DNA of 64,000 nt from positions 62,001-126,000 of the forward strand of contig CAZMTK010000001.1 of assembly GCA_964569245.1 (NCBI GenBank). The letters run 5' to 3'. How positions within the stretch are numbered: the stretch's first letter is position 1; the number at the start of each line of letters is the position of its first letter. Position numbers and translations under genes: made by a program. Positions 16,534 to 25,002 of this stretch are shown in pieces. The notes below the pieces were generated by a model. That model saw only the letters and a list, made by a program, of their open reading frames with translations, ran no database searches and was not told the DNA's origin. This DNA comes from JAAYTY01 sp964569245. GTDB taxonomy: Bacteria; Fermentibacterota; Fermentibacteria; Fermentibacterales; Fermentibacteraceae.

Positions 16534-17286
16534 GTGCCAAGAGACATTGCTCCTGCGATCACGGCCGCTGCGGTGCTGTTCTGTGCCTGCGGCCGGGCCT
16601 ACGACTCGACGGGCCTCCCCAGGACCGAGATCGAAGCGCTGGCCTCGGCCGCATTCGAAGAGGGTGACTGGCGCGAGTCGCAGATGCTCTACACAGAGCT
16701 CTTGTTCAGCTACCCCGGCGCCTCCGACACCGACCTCTATCTATGGCGGCTGGCGCTGTCGGCGTTCCAACAGAGGGAATGGGCCGACGCCGAGTTCAAC
16801 CTGCGCCGGATAACGAGCGACTTCCCGAGAAGCTCACTGGCGGACGACGCCCAGCTGCAGCTGGCGCTGGTGTTCTGGGAGCAGAGGAGGGACTACAGGA
16901 GGGACCAGTCACCCGTTCTGGACGCGGTGAACGAGCTGGACACCTTCGACGACCTGTTTCCGGGCTCCGTGCTCGCTCCGGAAGCTCGGTCGCTCAGGGA
17001 CAGCTGCCATGCGAATCTCGCGAGAAGGGCGCTCTTCGTAGGGCAGTTCTATGCGAGGCGCGGCCTGTTCGATGCGGCCATCCTCTACTACCGCAATGCA
17101 CTGGACAGCTATGGAGGGCTCGGCTGCAGGGCGGACATTCTGATCTCGATGGGCGACGCCTATCTGAAGAGCGGGAACGGTTTCGCAGCGAGGACCTCCT
17201 ATCAGCGCGCCATCGACGAGTGCGACCTCGACGCAGAACGCATGGAGCGTGCCCTGGAAGGGCTGGACCGGGCGTCGTCGAGATGA
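16534..17286 (+). CDS. bamD: Outer-membrane protein assembly lipoprotein BamD
   Basis: BamD is the essential TPR lipoprotein of the BAM complex that inserts beta-barrel proteins. The 250-residue product starts at a GTG preceded by an ideal AGGGAGG. It has a hydrophobic leader ending near LFCACGR and then five TPR-like helical pairs. BamD signatures include EALASAAFEEGDW, ELLFSYPGA, the DYRRDQSPVLDAV segment and a LFVGQFYARRGLFDAAILYYRNAL stretch. The lipobox is slightly atypical. The stop overlaps the nadD start. Confidence 0.88.
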   Translation: MPRDIAPAITAAAVLFCACGRAYDSTGLPRTEIEALASAAFEEGDWRESQMLYTELLFSYPGASDTDLYLWRLALSAFQQREWADAEFNLRRITSDFPRSSLADDAQLQLALVFWEQRRDYRRDQSPVLDAVNELDTFDDLFPGSVLAPEARSLRDSCHANLARRALFVGQFYARRGLFDAAILYYRNALDSYGGLGCRADILISMGDAYLKSGNGFAARTSYQRAIDECDLDAERMERALEGLDRASSR

Positions 17287-17864
17287 CGGGCCTGCTCGGA
17301 GGCACATTCGATCCCCCCCATTTCGGCCATCTGCTGCTGGGGGAGGAGGCCAGGCTGAGGTTCGGGCTGGAGCGTGTCATCTTCGTTCCCTCACGCACCC
17401 CTCCGCACAAGCCGGGAATCGCCGTCAGCCCGTTCGAGCAGCGCATGACGATGCTCGGCCTGGCGATCAGCGGCAACGCCGCCTTCGAGGCCTCGGACCT
17501 GGAGGCGGAGGCCGGTTCGTCCTACACCTGCGACCTCCTCGATCTGGCTTCCTCGCGCTTCGGGGCAGTCACCTTCCTGATGGGGATGGACAGCCTGGTC
17601 GAGATGCCCTCCTGGAAGGACTATCCGCGACTGCTCGACCTGGCCCGGTTCGCCGCGGGCACGAGGCCCGGCTGGAGCTCGGCGATGGCCGCCCCGGCGG
17701 CTCTGGCCAGAGTGGAGATATTCGAGTTCCCGGGGCTCCACGTGTCTTCGACAGAGCTGCGTGAGAGGTTTGCCCGGGGGGGGGCCACCCGGTATCTTAC
17801 GCCGGACGCGGTACGCGCCCATGCTCTCAGGGAGAGGCTGTATGGCAGAGCAGAAGGGGATTGA
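17283..17864 (+). CDS. nadD: Nicotinate-nucleotide adenylyltransferase
   Basis: NadD adenylates nicotinate mononucleotide to give deamido-NAD. The 193-residue protein carries the nucleotidyltransferase motif GGTFDPPHFGHLLL near residue 6, PSRTPPHK, the MGMDSLVEMPSWKDY core and the C-terminal VSSTELRER that closes the ATP site. ATGA overlap couples it to bamD. The other NAD gene in the window (nadC) is 30 kb away. Confidence 0.94.
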   Translation: MTGLLGGTFDPPHFGHLLLGEEARLRFGLERVIFVPSRTPPHKPGIAVSPFEQRMTMLGLAISGNAAFEASDLEAEAGSSYTCDLLDLASSRFGAVTFLMGMDSLVEMPSWKDYPRLLDLARFAAGTRPGWSSAMAAPAALARVEIFEFPGLHVSSTELRERFARGGATRYLTPDAVRAHALRERLYGRAEGD

Positions 17865-18945
17865 CCGGCTCCTCTCGATGCTTCTCGACGAGGATGTCAG
17901 CGACATCCATTTCAAGGCCGGCAGCCCTCCGCTTCTGAGGAAGGGCGGATTCATAGTGCCGGCCCCGGGTCTGGGGCCCCTCCAGAACGAGCACGTTCAG
18001 CAGCTCGTGAGCGAGATCATGACCCCCGCACAGCTTGCGGCCTTCAACGAAGGCAGCGAGATAGACCTCGCGCACTCCCTTCCCGGCAAGGCCAGGTTCC
18101 GCATCAACGTCTTCAAGCAGAGGGGCACGCCGGCCATAGTCATGCGGAGGATACCGTTCGACATCCCCGCGATCGACGATTTGGGCCTGCCTCCGATCGT
18201 AAAGCAGATAGCGCTGGAGCCCCGGGGGCTCGTTCTTGTCACGGGGGCTACCGGAAGCGGCAAGTCCACCACTCTCGCCGCCATGATCGACTACATCAAC
18301 GAGAACAACAGGAGCCACATCGTCTCGATCGAGGATCCGATAGAATTCCTGCACAGGGACAGGAGCTCGAGCGTCTGCCAGCGCGAGGTGGGGATCGACA
18401 CCGAGAGCTGGGCGTCGGCGCTGCGCTCCGTATTCCGCCAGGACCCCGACGTCATACTCATCGGCGAGATGAGGGACTCGGTAAGCGCCGCGGTCGCTCT
18501 CACCGGCGCCGAGACTGGACACCTCGTCCTCAGCACGCTGCACACTTCCGACGCACCGGAGAGCATCAACAGGATCATTGACATGTTCCCGCCGCACCAG
18601 CAGAAGCAGGTGCGAACCCAGCTCGGCGGCCTGCTCCGGGCGGTCATCAGCCAGCGTCTGCTGCCCGAGAAGTCGGGGAGGGGGCTCGTGCTGGCGGCCG
18701 AGGTCATGGTGCATACCGCGCTTATCCAGAACTGCATCATCGATCCCGCGAAGACACACATGATAAGGGACGTCATCGAGTCCAGCGGCACGCAGTACGG
18801 CATGCAGAGCTTCGACATGGCGCTGCTGCGCCTGCTGGCCGAAGGCCGCATAGACGAAGCCACGGCTCTCGCCGCATCGTCGAACCCGACCGCCCTCCAG
18901 CTCAAGCTCAAGGGCGTCGAGAGCCCCTCGGACTGGAGGATGTAG
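17842..18945 (+). CDS. pilT: Type IV pilus retraction ATPase PilT
   Basis: PilT depolymerises type IV pili for twitching, adhesion and DNA uptake. The 367-residue protein has an N-terminal PAS-like region with LLDEDVSDIHFKAGSPP. The RecA-like core shows Walker A GATGSGKST (134-142), an Asp box (SIEDPIEF), Walker B LIGEMRD (~205) and a His box LSTLHTSDA. The length equals classical PilT (345-370) and is shorter than PilB. The ATG at 17842 lies 23 bases inside nadD with GGGAGAGG just ahead. No pilin or PilBCQ genes are in view. Confidence 0.93.
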   Translation: MAEQKGIDRLLSMLLDEDVSDIHFKAGSPPLLRKGGFIVPAPGLGPLQNEHVQQLVSEIMTPAQLAAFNEGSEIDLAHSLPGKARFRINVFKQRGTPAIVMRRIPFDIPAIDDLGLPPIVKQIALEPRGLVLVTGATGSGKSTTLAAMIDYINENNRSHIVSIEDPIEFLHRDRSSSVCQREVGIDTESWASALRSVFRQDPDVILIGEMRDSVSAAVALTGAETGHLVLSTLHTSDAPESINRIIDMFPPHQQKQVRTQLGGLLRAVISQRLLPEKSGRGLVLAAEVMVHTALIQNCIIDPAKTHMIRDVIESSGTQYGMQSFDMALLRLLAEGRIDEATALAASSNPTALQLKLKGVESPSDWRM

Positions 18946-18948
18946 CTG

Positions 18949-19254
18949 ATGTTCGGCTTCGAGACATACACCATCGCGACTGGGCTGATCGTGGCGGGCG
19001 CGGTCATGGCGGTGTTCCTGGCCTGGCTGGGCTGGAAGGCCCTCAGGAGGCCCGCGCTGTCGGGCAGGGAGGGCATGACAGGCCTGACAGGGGTCGTCAC
19101 GTCCGGGCCCTCCTTCAGGGAGCGCTGGACGGTGGAGGTCCGCGGAGAGCTCTGGTGGTGCCGCAGCAGCCACAGGCTGGCGCCCGGCATGGAGGTCCGC
19201 GTGACCGGCGTGGATGACATGGTTCTGATCGTCGAGCCCGTTGAGGCCAAGTGA
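18949..19254 (+). CDS. Short NfeD-like membrane protein
   Basis: The 101-residue protein has one N-terminal membrane span (~8-30, IATGLIVAGAVMAVFLAWLG) and a small OB-fold-like domain: EGMTGLTGVVTSG, WTVEVRGELWW, GMEVRVTGVDDMVLIVEP. This is the short type of NfeD, lacking the ClpP-like protease domain. NfeD genes nearly always sit beside stomatin/flotillin genes, and one follows here after 48 bp. Together they are thought to organise membrane microdomains. Confidence 0.85.
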   Translation: MFGFETYTIATGLIVAGAVMAVFLAWLGWKALRRPALSGREGMTGLTGVVTSGPSFRERWTVEVRGELWWCRSSHRLAPGMEVRVTGVDDMVLIVEPVEAK

Positions 19255-19302
19255 TGCGGTCCGGTTCGACGCCGGGCTTCTCGAGACCCTAGGAGGGATT
19301 CT

Positions 19303-20055
19303 ATGGGACCGCTCGCAGTCATTCTGCTCATAATCTTCGGAATCATCATGCTGTCGGCCTTCAGGGTGCTCCGGGAGTACCAGAGGGGTGTCATCTTCCG
19401 CCTCGGCAAGGTCATCGGCGTCAAGGGCCCGGGGCTGATCATCGTCTGGCCGATCATCGACCAGATGAAGAGGGTGGACCTCAGGGTGATCACGATGGAT
19501 GTGCCTCCCCAGGACGTGATCACCAGGGACAATGTCTCAGTCAAGGTGAATGCGGTCGTCTACTTCCGTGTGTTCGACGCCGTGAAGGCGGTGGTGGAGG
19601 TGGAGAATTACCACTATGCCACCAGCCAGCTCGGCCAGACCACTCTCAGGAGCGTCCTGGGCGAAGTCGCGCTGGACGAGCTGCTCTCGAACAGGGAGCA
19701 GATCAACAACCAGCTCCAGAGCATCCTGGACAGGCTGACAGATCCGTGGGGCATCAAGGTGACCCTGGTGGAGACCAAGCACGTCGACCTGCCCGAGGAG
19801 ATGCGCAGGGTGATGGCCCGCCAGGCCGAGGCCGAGAGGGACCGCAGGGCGAAGATCATCCTGGCCGAGGCCGAGTTCCAGGCCTCCCAGAAGCTGGCCG
19901 ATGCGGCGGACGTCATCGGACAGCACCCGATAGCACTCCAGCTCCGCTACCTCCAGACCCTCACGGAGATCGCCGCCGAGAACAACTCCACCACCATCTT
20001 CCCGCTGCCGATCGAGCTGCTCAAGCCGCTCATGGGGATGCTGGAGAGGAAGTGA
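19303..20055 (+). CDS. Stomatin/slipin SPFH membrane protein
   Basis: This 250-residue protein has an N-terminal hydrophobic anchor (VILLIIFGIIMLSAF) and then the SPFH domain: EYQRGVIFRLGK, GPGLIIVWPIID, VPPQDVITRDNVSV, and VDLPEEMRRVMARQAEAERDRR running into a coiled coil. Slipins oligomerise on the inner membrane and work with NfeD partners in membrane quality control. A strong AGGAGGGATTCT precedes the ATG. The final codons overlap the dapA start (GTGA), an unusual coupling of membrane scaffold and lysine pathway genes. Confidence 0.93.
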   Translation: MGPLAVILLIIFGIIMLSAFRVLREYQRGVIFRLGKVIGVKGPGLIIVWPIIDQMKRVDLRVITMDVPPQDVITRDNVSVKVNAVVYFRVFDAVKAVVEVENYHYATSQLGQTTLRSVLGEVALDELLSNREQINNQLQSILDRLTDPWGIKVTLVETKHVDLPEEMRRVMARQAEAERDRRAKIILAEAEFQASQKLADAADVIGQHPIALQLRYLQTLTEIAAENNSTTIFPLPIELLKPLMGMLERK

Positions 20056-20936
20056 CCAGCGCACCTCCCCGCTTCTCCGGGACCTGGACGGCGATCGTCA
20101 CGCCGTTCAGAAACGGGCAGGTGGATCACGCCGCCCTGAGGGCCCTCGTGGACTGGCAGGTCTCCGAGGGCATCGACGGGCTTGTGGCCTGCGGATGCAC
20201 AGGAGAGGCCGCAACCCTGTCGCGCGAAGAGCACCTCTCCGTTGTCGAGACCGTCCTGGAAGCCGCCTCGGGAAGGGTGCCCGTGATAGGGGGCGCCGGC
20301 AAGAACGACACTGCAGCAACCGTAGATCTCGCGAGAGCCGTGGCCGGGCTCGGAGTGGCGGGGCTCCTCGTGATCACACCCTACTACAACAAGCCGACTC
20401 CGGCCGGTCTCGAGGCGCACTATTCCGCCGTGGCGGACGCAGCCGGCATCCCTGTCATGGCCTACAACGTCCCAGGCAGGACAGGAACGAACATGTCCCC
20501 GGAAACCGTGGCCCGCATCGCCGGGCATCCTCTCGTGTGCGCCATCAAGGACGCCGCCGGAGCGGCGGAGAGGGTCACCGCGATAAGGGCTCTGTCGCCT
20601 GTCGCAGTTCTCAGCGGAGACGACGCTCTGGCGCTCGCCCAGATCGCTCTCGGGGCGACGGGTGTCGTATCCGTGGCCTCCAACGTCGCACCTGCCGCGG
20701 TCGCCGGGATGGTCAGGAAGGCGCTCCGCTCGGACCTCGATGGAGCCAGGAGGCTCAACGACAGGCTCCATCCCCTCTTCGGAGCTCTGTTCCTCGAGAC
20801 GAACCCTATTCCCGTCAAGAAGGCGCTCGAGCTGATGGGAAGGATCGGAGGCGAGCTGCGCCTCCCTCTGACGGCGATGAGCCAGTCGCTCGTGCCCAGG
20901 CTGCAGGAGGCCATGGCAGCGGCAGGAGTTGCGTGA
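20052..20936 (+). CDS. dapA: 4-hydroxy-tetrahydrodipicolinate synthase
   Basis: DapA condenses pyruvate with aspartate semialdehyde, the first committed step to diaminopimelate and lysine. The 294-residue TIM barrel shows GTWTAIVTPF, CGCTGEAATLS, the YNVPGRTGTNM motif with catalytic Tyr138, and Schiff-base Lys166 in CAIKDAAG. The GTG start overlaps the stop of the slipin gene. dapB follows with another GTGA overlap, so consecutive steps are co-translated. Confidence 0.95.
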   Translation: MTSAPPRFSGTWTAIVTPFRNGQVDHAALRALVDWQVSEGIDGLVACGCTGEAATLSREEHLSVVETVLEAASGRVPVIGGAGKNDTAATVDLARAVAGLGVAGLLVITPYYNKPTPAGLEAHYSAVADAAGIPVMAYNVPGRTGTNMSPETVARIAGHPLVCAIKDAAGAAERVTAIRALSPVAVLSGDDALALAQIALGATGVVSVASNVAPAAVAGMVRKALRSDLDGARRLNDRLHPLFGALFLETNPIPVKKALELMGRIGGELRLPLTAMSQSLVPRLQEAMAAAGVA

Positions 20937-21685
20937 TAGCGCTCGCCGTCTTCGGCAGCGAGGGCAGGATGGGCAGGGCCGTAAGGGCTGAGGCTGTCAT
21001 GGCTGGCGATTTCGAGGTGGCTGCCTGCTACGACGCGGAAGGCCCGTGCCTCAGGCCGGGAGACCCTCTTCCGGAAGGTGTGGACGTTGTCGTGGACTTC
21101 TCTGCGCCCGTTGCGCTGGAAGCTCTCGGTGTGATGCTGAAGGGGACGCGTGCCGCACTGGTCAGCGGAACAACCGGTCTCTCCGCGCGCGAGAAGGCCA
21201 TGCTGGAGTCCTGGTCCGCAGACAGGGCGGTCTTCTACTCTCCGAACATGAGCAGGGGGATCTACGTGCTTGCCAGGCTGCTGTCCGAGGCGGCTCGTCT
21301 GCTCGGACCGGGATACGATCTCGAGGTGGTCGAGTTCCACCACCGGCTGAAGCGCGACAGTCCGAGCGGAACGGCCCTGCGCCTGGTTGAGAGCTGGTCG
21401 GCCTCCAGACCCTTCCAGCCGGAGCCCGTGTACGGCAGGGAGGGAGCCATGGGGCCTCGGAGAGCGCAGGAGGTGGGAATCCATTCAGTGAGGGGAGGGG
21501 ATGTGGCCGGGGACCACGAGGTGCACCTCCTCGGCGACGGAGAGCGCCTGCTCCTCGCCCACAGCGCGTCCGGGAGGAGGACCTTCGCGCTGGGCGCGCT
21601 CGCCGCCGCCCGGTTCGTGTGCGGCCGAGGCCCCGGGCTGTACGGAATGGACGATCTCCCCGGCTGGAGCGGAGGCGCGCAGTGA
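20933..21685 (+). CDS. dapB: 4-hydroxy-tetrahydrodipicolinate reductase
   Basis: DapB reduces the DapA product with NAD(P)H. The 250-residue protein has the nucleotide-binding loop FGSEGRMGRAV at the very start, VVDFSAPVA, SGTTGLSA, the SPNMSRGIYVL segment and the catalytic EFHHRLKRDSPSGTA motif around residue 136. The GTG start overlaps the dapA stop by four bases. Confidence 0.95.
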   Translation: MIALAVFGSEGRMGRAVRAEAVMAGDFEVAACYDAEGPCLRPGDPLPEGVDVVVDFSAPVALEALGVMLKGTRAALVSGTTGLSAREKAMLESWSADRAVFYSPNMSRGIYVLARLLSEAARLLGPGYDLEVVEFHHRLKRDSPSGTALRLVESWSASRPFQPEPVYGREGAMGPRRAQEVGIHSVRGGDVAGDHEVHLLGDGERLLLAHSASGRRTFALGALAAARFVCGRGPGLYGMDDLPGWSGGAQ

Positions 21686-22497
21686 GCAGGAGGCCAGCAG
21701 TAGCCGGCATGTTCTATCCAGCCGACCCCTCGGCTCTCAGGTCGCAGGTCACAGGGTTCCTGGCCGACGCGGGGGGAGCCCCTGACGGCTCGGTAGCGGG
21801 ACTGGTCTGCCCGCATGCCGGGTACGTCTACTCCGGGAGGACCGCCGGACGCGCCTGGGCGATGGCTCCTGAAGACGTCAGGACTGTCGTCATCATCTCG
21901 CCGTGCCACAGGGTGCCGGTCTCGGGGGCCTCGGTGTTCGCGGGCGACGCCTACGAGACGCCGCTGGGCCTTGCCAGGACCGATTCCTTCGTAGTGTCGG
22001 GACTGCAGACGAGGGGCTTCGGGTTCGAGCCGTCCGCGCACGCATGGGAGCATGCCGAGGAGGTGCAGGTGCCCTTCGTGCAGGTCAGATGGCCCGAGGC
22101 CAGGATAGTCACGATCGTCCAGGGAACCGCCACCTCGGCCTTCTCGGCCAGGCTTGCCCAGGCTCTCCTGGAGGTCGCGCCTCCCGACGAGGGCGGCACT
22201 CTCGTCGTGGCATCCAGCGACCTTTCACACTACCACCCCATCGAGACCGCCGAGGAGATGGATCGCAGGTTCATCGAGGCGTTCGAAGCCCGCGACCCTT
22301 CCATGATGGAGTCCCTGATCAGATCCGGCAGCGCCGAAGCCTGCGGGGCGGGTCCCGTGATGACCCTCCTCCACTGGGCCGCCTCGGACGACGGCATGTT
22401 CAGCACCGAGCTGGTGGCCTACGACACCTCCGCCTCGACATCCGGCGATGCCACGGCTGTCGTCGGCTACATGGCGGGCGTGGTGCGACGCAGTTGA
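21682..22497 (+). CDS. amrB: MEMO1-family protein (AmmeMemoRadiSam protein B)
   Basis: This 271-residue protein belongs to the MEMO family, related in fold to class III extradiol dioxygenases. It shows RRPAVAGMFYPADP at the start, CPHAGYVYSG, VIISPCHRVP, the conserved EHAEEVQVPFVQ and ASSDLSHYHP. The metal-type histidines are present. In many prokaryotes MEMO is encoded with AMMECR1 and a radical SAM enzyme; AMMECR1 follows directly here, but no radical SAM partner is adjacent. The biochemical role of the set is poorly defined. The GTG start overlaps the dapB stop. Confidence 0.9.
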   Translation: MSRRPAVAGMFYPADPSALRSQVTGFLADAGGAPDGSVAGLVCPHAGYVYSGRTAGRAWAMAPEDVRTVVIISPCHRVPVSGASVFAGDAYETPLGLARTDSFVVSGLQTRGFGFEPSAHAWEHAEEVQVPFVQVRWPEARIVTIVQGTATSAFSARLAQALLEVAPPDEGGTLVVASSDLSHYHPIETAEEMDRRFIEAFEARDPSMMESLIRSGSAEACGAGPVMTLLHWAASDDGMFSTELVAYDTSASTSGDATAVVGYMAGVVRRS

Positions 22498-23048
22498 AGC
22501 GGATGATAGCGGAGGGAGACGCCGCTCGCCTTCTTGCTGCGGCGAGGAGGTCGGTGGAGGCTGCGGCTTCCGGGGAAAGGCTCCCCGACCCGCCGACCGG
22601 CGGCGCTGCCGACCTGGACGCCGGAGCGTTCGTGACACTCAAGAACCGCGCCGACGGATCGCTGAGGGGGTGCATAGGGAGCTTCTCCGGGCTGGGGTCG
22701 CTGGGCCGCACCGTCGTGAGGATGGCGGCGGCCGCGGCAGTGGAGGACCCGAGGTTCTTCCCTCTCAGACCCGGGGAAGTGCCCGGAACGAGGATAGAGA
22801 TCTCCGTCCTCGGACCGATGGAGAGATGCTCTCCGGACGCTGTCCTGCCCGGCACTCACGGCGTCTACGTCCGTCTCGGCCGCAGCGCGGGGACCCTGCT
22901 GCCGCAGGTCGCCGCCGAGGAGGGCTGGAACAGGGAGGAGCTCCTCTCGCACACCTGCATGAAGGCCGGCCTGCAGCCGGACGCATGGCGCTCCAGCCCG
23001 GACATCGAGATCTTCGCCTATACCGCCGAGATCCTCTCGGAAGACTGA
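22494..23048 (+). CDS. amrA: AMMECR1-domain protein (AmmeMemoRadiSam protein A)
   Basis: The 184-residue AMMECR1 protein has the family signature LRGCIGSF at about residue 58, preceded by GAFVTLKNRADGS. Also present are DPRFFPLRPGE, IEISVLGPMER, GVYVRLGRSAGTLLPQVA and HTCMKAGLQPDAW. The start is either a TTG overlapping the MEMO stop (TTGA) or an ATG nine bases later. The function is unknown; the family co-occurs with MEMO. It closes the dap/MEMO operon. Confidence 0.9.
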   Translation: MKRMIAEGDAARLLAAARRSVEAAASGERLPDPPTGGAADLDAGAFVTLKNRADGSLRGCIGSFSGLGSLGRTVVRMAAAAAVEDPRFFPLRPGEVPGTRIEISVLGPMERCSPDAVLPGTHGVYVRLGRSAGTLLPQVAAEEGWNREELLSHTCMKAGLQPDAWRSSPDIEIFAYTAEILSED

Positions 23049-23063
23049 AGGAGGTCCTGAGAC

Positions 23064-23627
23064 ATGAGATGCCTTTTCGCAGCCTGCGTCCTCCTCTTCG
23101 TCGTCGGATGCAGCATTCCCGGCCTGGACGAGATAGACCAGAAGATCGAGGGCGTTTCAGACCGCATCGAATCCCTGGAGGAGGCGGCATCCAGGGCCGA
23201 ACAGATAGACCCCGAACAGCTCGTGGATCTCGAGGCCCGCATCTCGGCCATCGAAGGTCAGCTGCTGGCCTCCGGAGTCGAGGTGAACCCTGAGGCAGGG
23301 CTGGACATCTCCGAGGCCCTGGAGGCCGTGGACGATCTGAAGACATCGATGGACGAGGTCCGTCTGGCGATCGTTGCGCAGTCGGACAGTCTGGGGACGG
23401 TTTCGTCCGGAATCTCATCCCTTTCGGAGGAGCTTGACGGCATGTCGGCCGCTCTCGACAGTCTGGAAGACAGGCTCGGAGACCTCGAAGACGAGGTCTC
23501 CTCGCTTCGATCCTCTTCGGGCTCGAGCGGGTCTTCCGGAGGCGGCACTGGAAGGTCGGGCTCCGGCGGCTCTTCAGGGGGAAGGACCTCGGGCGGCTCG
23601 GGAGGAAGCTCGGGCTCCAGCCGGTAG
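23064..23627 (+). CDS. Coiled-coil lipoprotein with Gly/Ser tail
   Basis: The 187-residue product has a lipobox (VVGCS, Cys at ~16) and a long coiled coil (~22-150) of heptads such as IDQKIEGVSDRIESLEE and LEDRLGDLEDEVSSL. A low-complexity Ser/Gly tail with occasional Arg/Thr follows (~151-187). No enzymatic motif is present. Such proteins often act as periplasmic spacers between outer membrane and peptidoglycan, but that is inference. It is the last gene before a terminator-like hairpin. Confidence 0.8.
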   Translation: MRCLFAACVLLFVVGCSIPGLDEIDQKIEGVSDRIESLEEAASRAEQIDPEQLVDLEARISAIEGQLLASGVEVNPEAGLDISEALEAVDDLKTSMDEVRLAIVAQSDSLGTVSSGISSLSEELDGMSAALDSLEDRLGDLEDEVSSLRSSSGSSGSSGGGTGRSGSGGSSGGRTSGGSGGSSGSSR

Positions 23628-23649
23628 CAGAGCCGCTTGCGCCAATCGA

Positions 23650-23674
23650 GCCGGGACGTCGCCTGCGTCCCGGC
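23650..23674 (+). terminator. Terminator hairpin after the 5.9-23.6 kb operons
   Basis: A 9-bp perfect stem (GCCGGGACG with its complement) with a 7-base loop lies between convergent genes. It is followed by a pyrimidine-rich CCCCTTCTATT. This is the most conventional rho-independent-like site in the window. It may also serve tyrS on the other strand. Confidence 0.6.
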
Positions 23675-23679
23675 CCCTT

Positions 23680-24906
23680 CTATTCGAAGACCACCCTGTG
23701 GTATCGCTTCTTGCCGGCCCTCAGGAGAACCGCTCCGTCGCGCAGGTCGGATTCTCTGACGGGGGCTTCGGGTGTCTCGACCCTGCCGCCCCAGGAATAC
23801 AGACCGTTCTGCCCGGCGAGTCTCCGCACCTCGCTCCTGCTGGGGCACAGCCCGGTGCGTACGAACAGGTCGAGCCACGTGAGCCCGCTGGAGAGAGACG
23901 AGGCAGGCAGGACCGTGGTCGGGACTGAGGAGTCGTCTCCGCCCCCTCCGAACAGGGCCAGCGATGCCGATTCGGCCCTTTCCGCCTCCCCCCGGCCATG
24001 TGCGATGGCCGTAGCCTCGAATGCCAGTTTCCGCTTCGCCTTCCGCAGGTCGCTCCCGGAGAGGGAGGCGAGCGCCTCGATCTCGGTCATCGGGAGGAAG
24101 GTGTACAGCTTGAGGAAGAAGATGGCATCCCTGTCGTCCACGTTCATCCAGAACTGGTAGTAGTCGAACGGGCTGGTCAGCGAGGGGTCAAGCCAGACCG
24201 CGCCTCCCGGCATGGACTTGCTCATCTTCTCGCCTGTGGAGGTGGTGACCAGCGGGCAGGTCATCCCGAAGGCGTCGGCGCCATCGACCCTCCTGATGAG
24301 CTCCATGCCGGCCAGGATGTTTCCCCACTGGTCCGCCCCGCCGATCTGGAGTGTGCATCCCCTGTTCCGGTACAGCCAGAGGAAGTCATAGGCCTGCAGA
24401 AGCATGTAGCTGAACTCGAGGAACGACAGCCCTTTTTCGAGCCTCGCCTTCACCGACTCGGCTGCAAGCATCCTGTTCACGCTGAAATGCCTGCCGATGT
24501 CCCTCAGAAACGAGATGTAGTCCAGTCCCGACAGCCATGAGGAGTTGTCGAGAAGCTCCGCTCTGCCGGGTCCGAAGTCGAGGAACCTGAGAAGCTGGGC
24601 ACCGATCGAGCCGGCCCAGGCCCCGACCCGCTCCAGCGACTCGATCCTTCTCTCCGAGCTGCGGCCTGACGGATCTCCTATGAGTGCAGTGGCTCCGCCC
24701 ACCACGACAAGGGGCCTGTGGCCGGCGCGCTGCAGCCAGGAGGCTGCCATGAGAGGCACGAGGTGTCCGAGATGGAGGCTCTCCGCCGTGGCGTCGAACC
24801 CCACGTAGAAGGAGAGCGCGGAGTCCGAGAGCCTCGAGCGCAGCTCCTCCTCGTCGGTGAGCTGGTACACCAGACCTCTCTCGCTCAGCGTCCTGAGCAC
24901 ATCCAT
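23680..24906 (-). CDS. tyrS: Tyrosyl-tRNA synthetase
   Basis: TyrS charges tRNA-Tyr. The 408-residue protein has the class I signature HLGH (45-48) in the AESLHLGHLVPL context, and GGADQWGNI for tyrosine/ATP binding. The KMSKS loop is exact at 227-231, and a C-terminal S4-like RNA-binding domain carries RTGLCPSRSEVRRL. The length is typical of the bacterial enzyme. The start at 24906 fits an AAGGGGG eight bases upstream; an in-frame ATG further upstream overlaps the putative promoter and is rejected. Confidence 0.95.
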   Translation of the reverse strand: MDVLRTLSERGLVYQLTDEEELRSRLSDSALSFYVGFDATAESLHLGHLVPLMAASWLQRAGHRPLVVVGGATALIGDPSGRSSERRIESLERVGAWAGSIGAQLLRFLDFGPGRAELLDNSSWLSGLDYISFLRDIGRHFSVNRMLAAESVKARLEKGLSFLEFSYMLLQAYDFLWLYRNRGCTLQIGGADQWGNILAGMELIRRVDGADAFGMTCPLVTTSTGEKMSKSMPGGAVWLDPSLTSPFDYYQFWMNVDDRDAIFFLKLYTFLPMTEIEALASLSGSDLRKAKRKLAFEATAIAHGRGEAERAESASLALFGGGGDDSSVPTTVLPASSLSSGLTWLDLFVRTGLCPSRSEVRRLAGQNGLYSWGGRVETPEAPVRESDLRDGAVLLRAGKKRYHRVVFE

Positions 24907-24934
24907 GGGTCGAGCCCCCTTCCGGAGTCTGGTG

Positions 24935-24963
24935 ACAGTACGCCTGCTTGGGTATGTTGTCAA
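24935..24963 (-). promoter_or_regulatory. Predicted sigma70-type promoter for tyrS
   Basis: Reading the minus strand, a perfect TTGACA (24963-24958) is separated by exactly 17 bp from TACTGT (24940-24935). The predicted start site leaves a short leader before the tyrS ATG. The same TTGACA-17-TACTNT arrangement recurs at 50989-51017. Confidence 0.6.
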
Positions 24964-25002
24964 TGAAGGGACGGCTGGAGCGGTTCTTCACCGGGAGAAC
25001 GC

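Noticed and set aside
24907..25002. Promoter for upp in the divergent gap with tyrS
   Set aside because: TTGTCA at 24957 has no acceptable -10 at 16-18 bp (GCGGTT); not supported.
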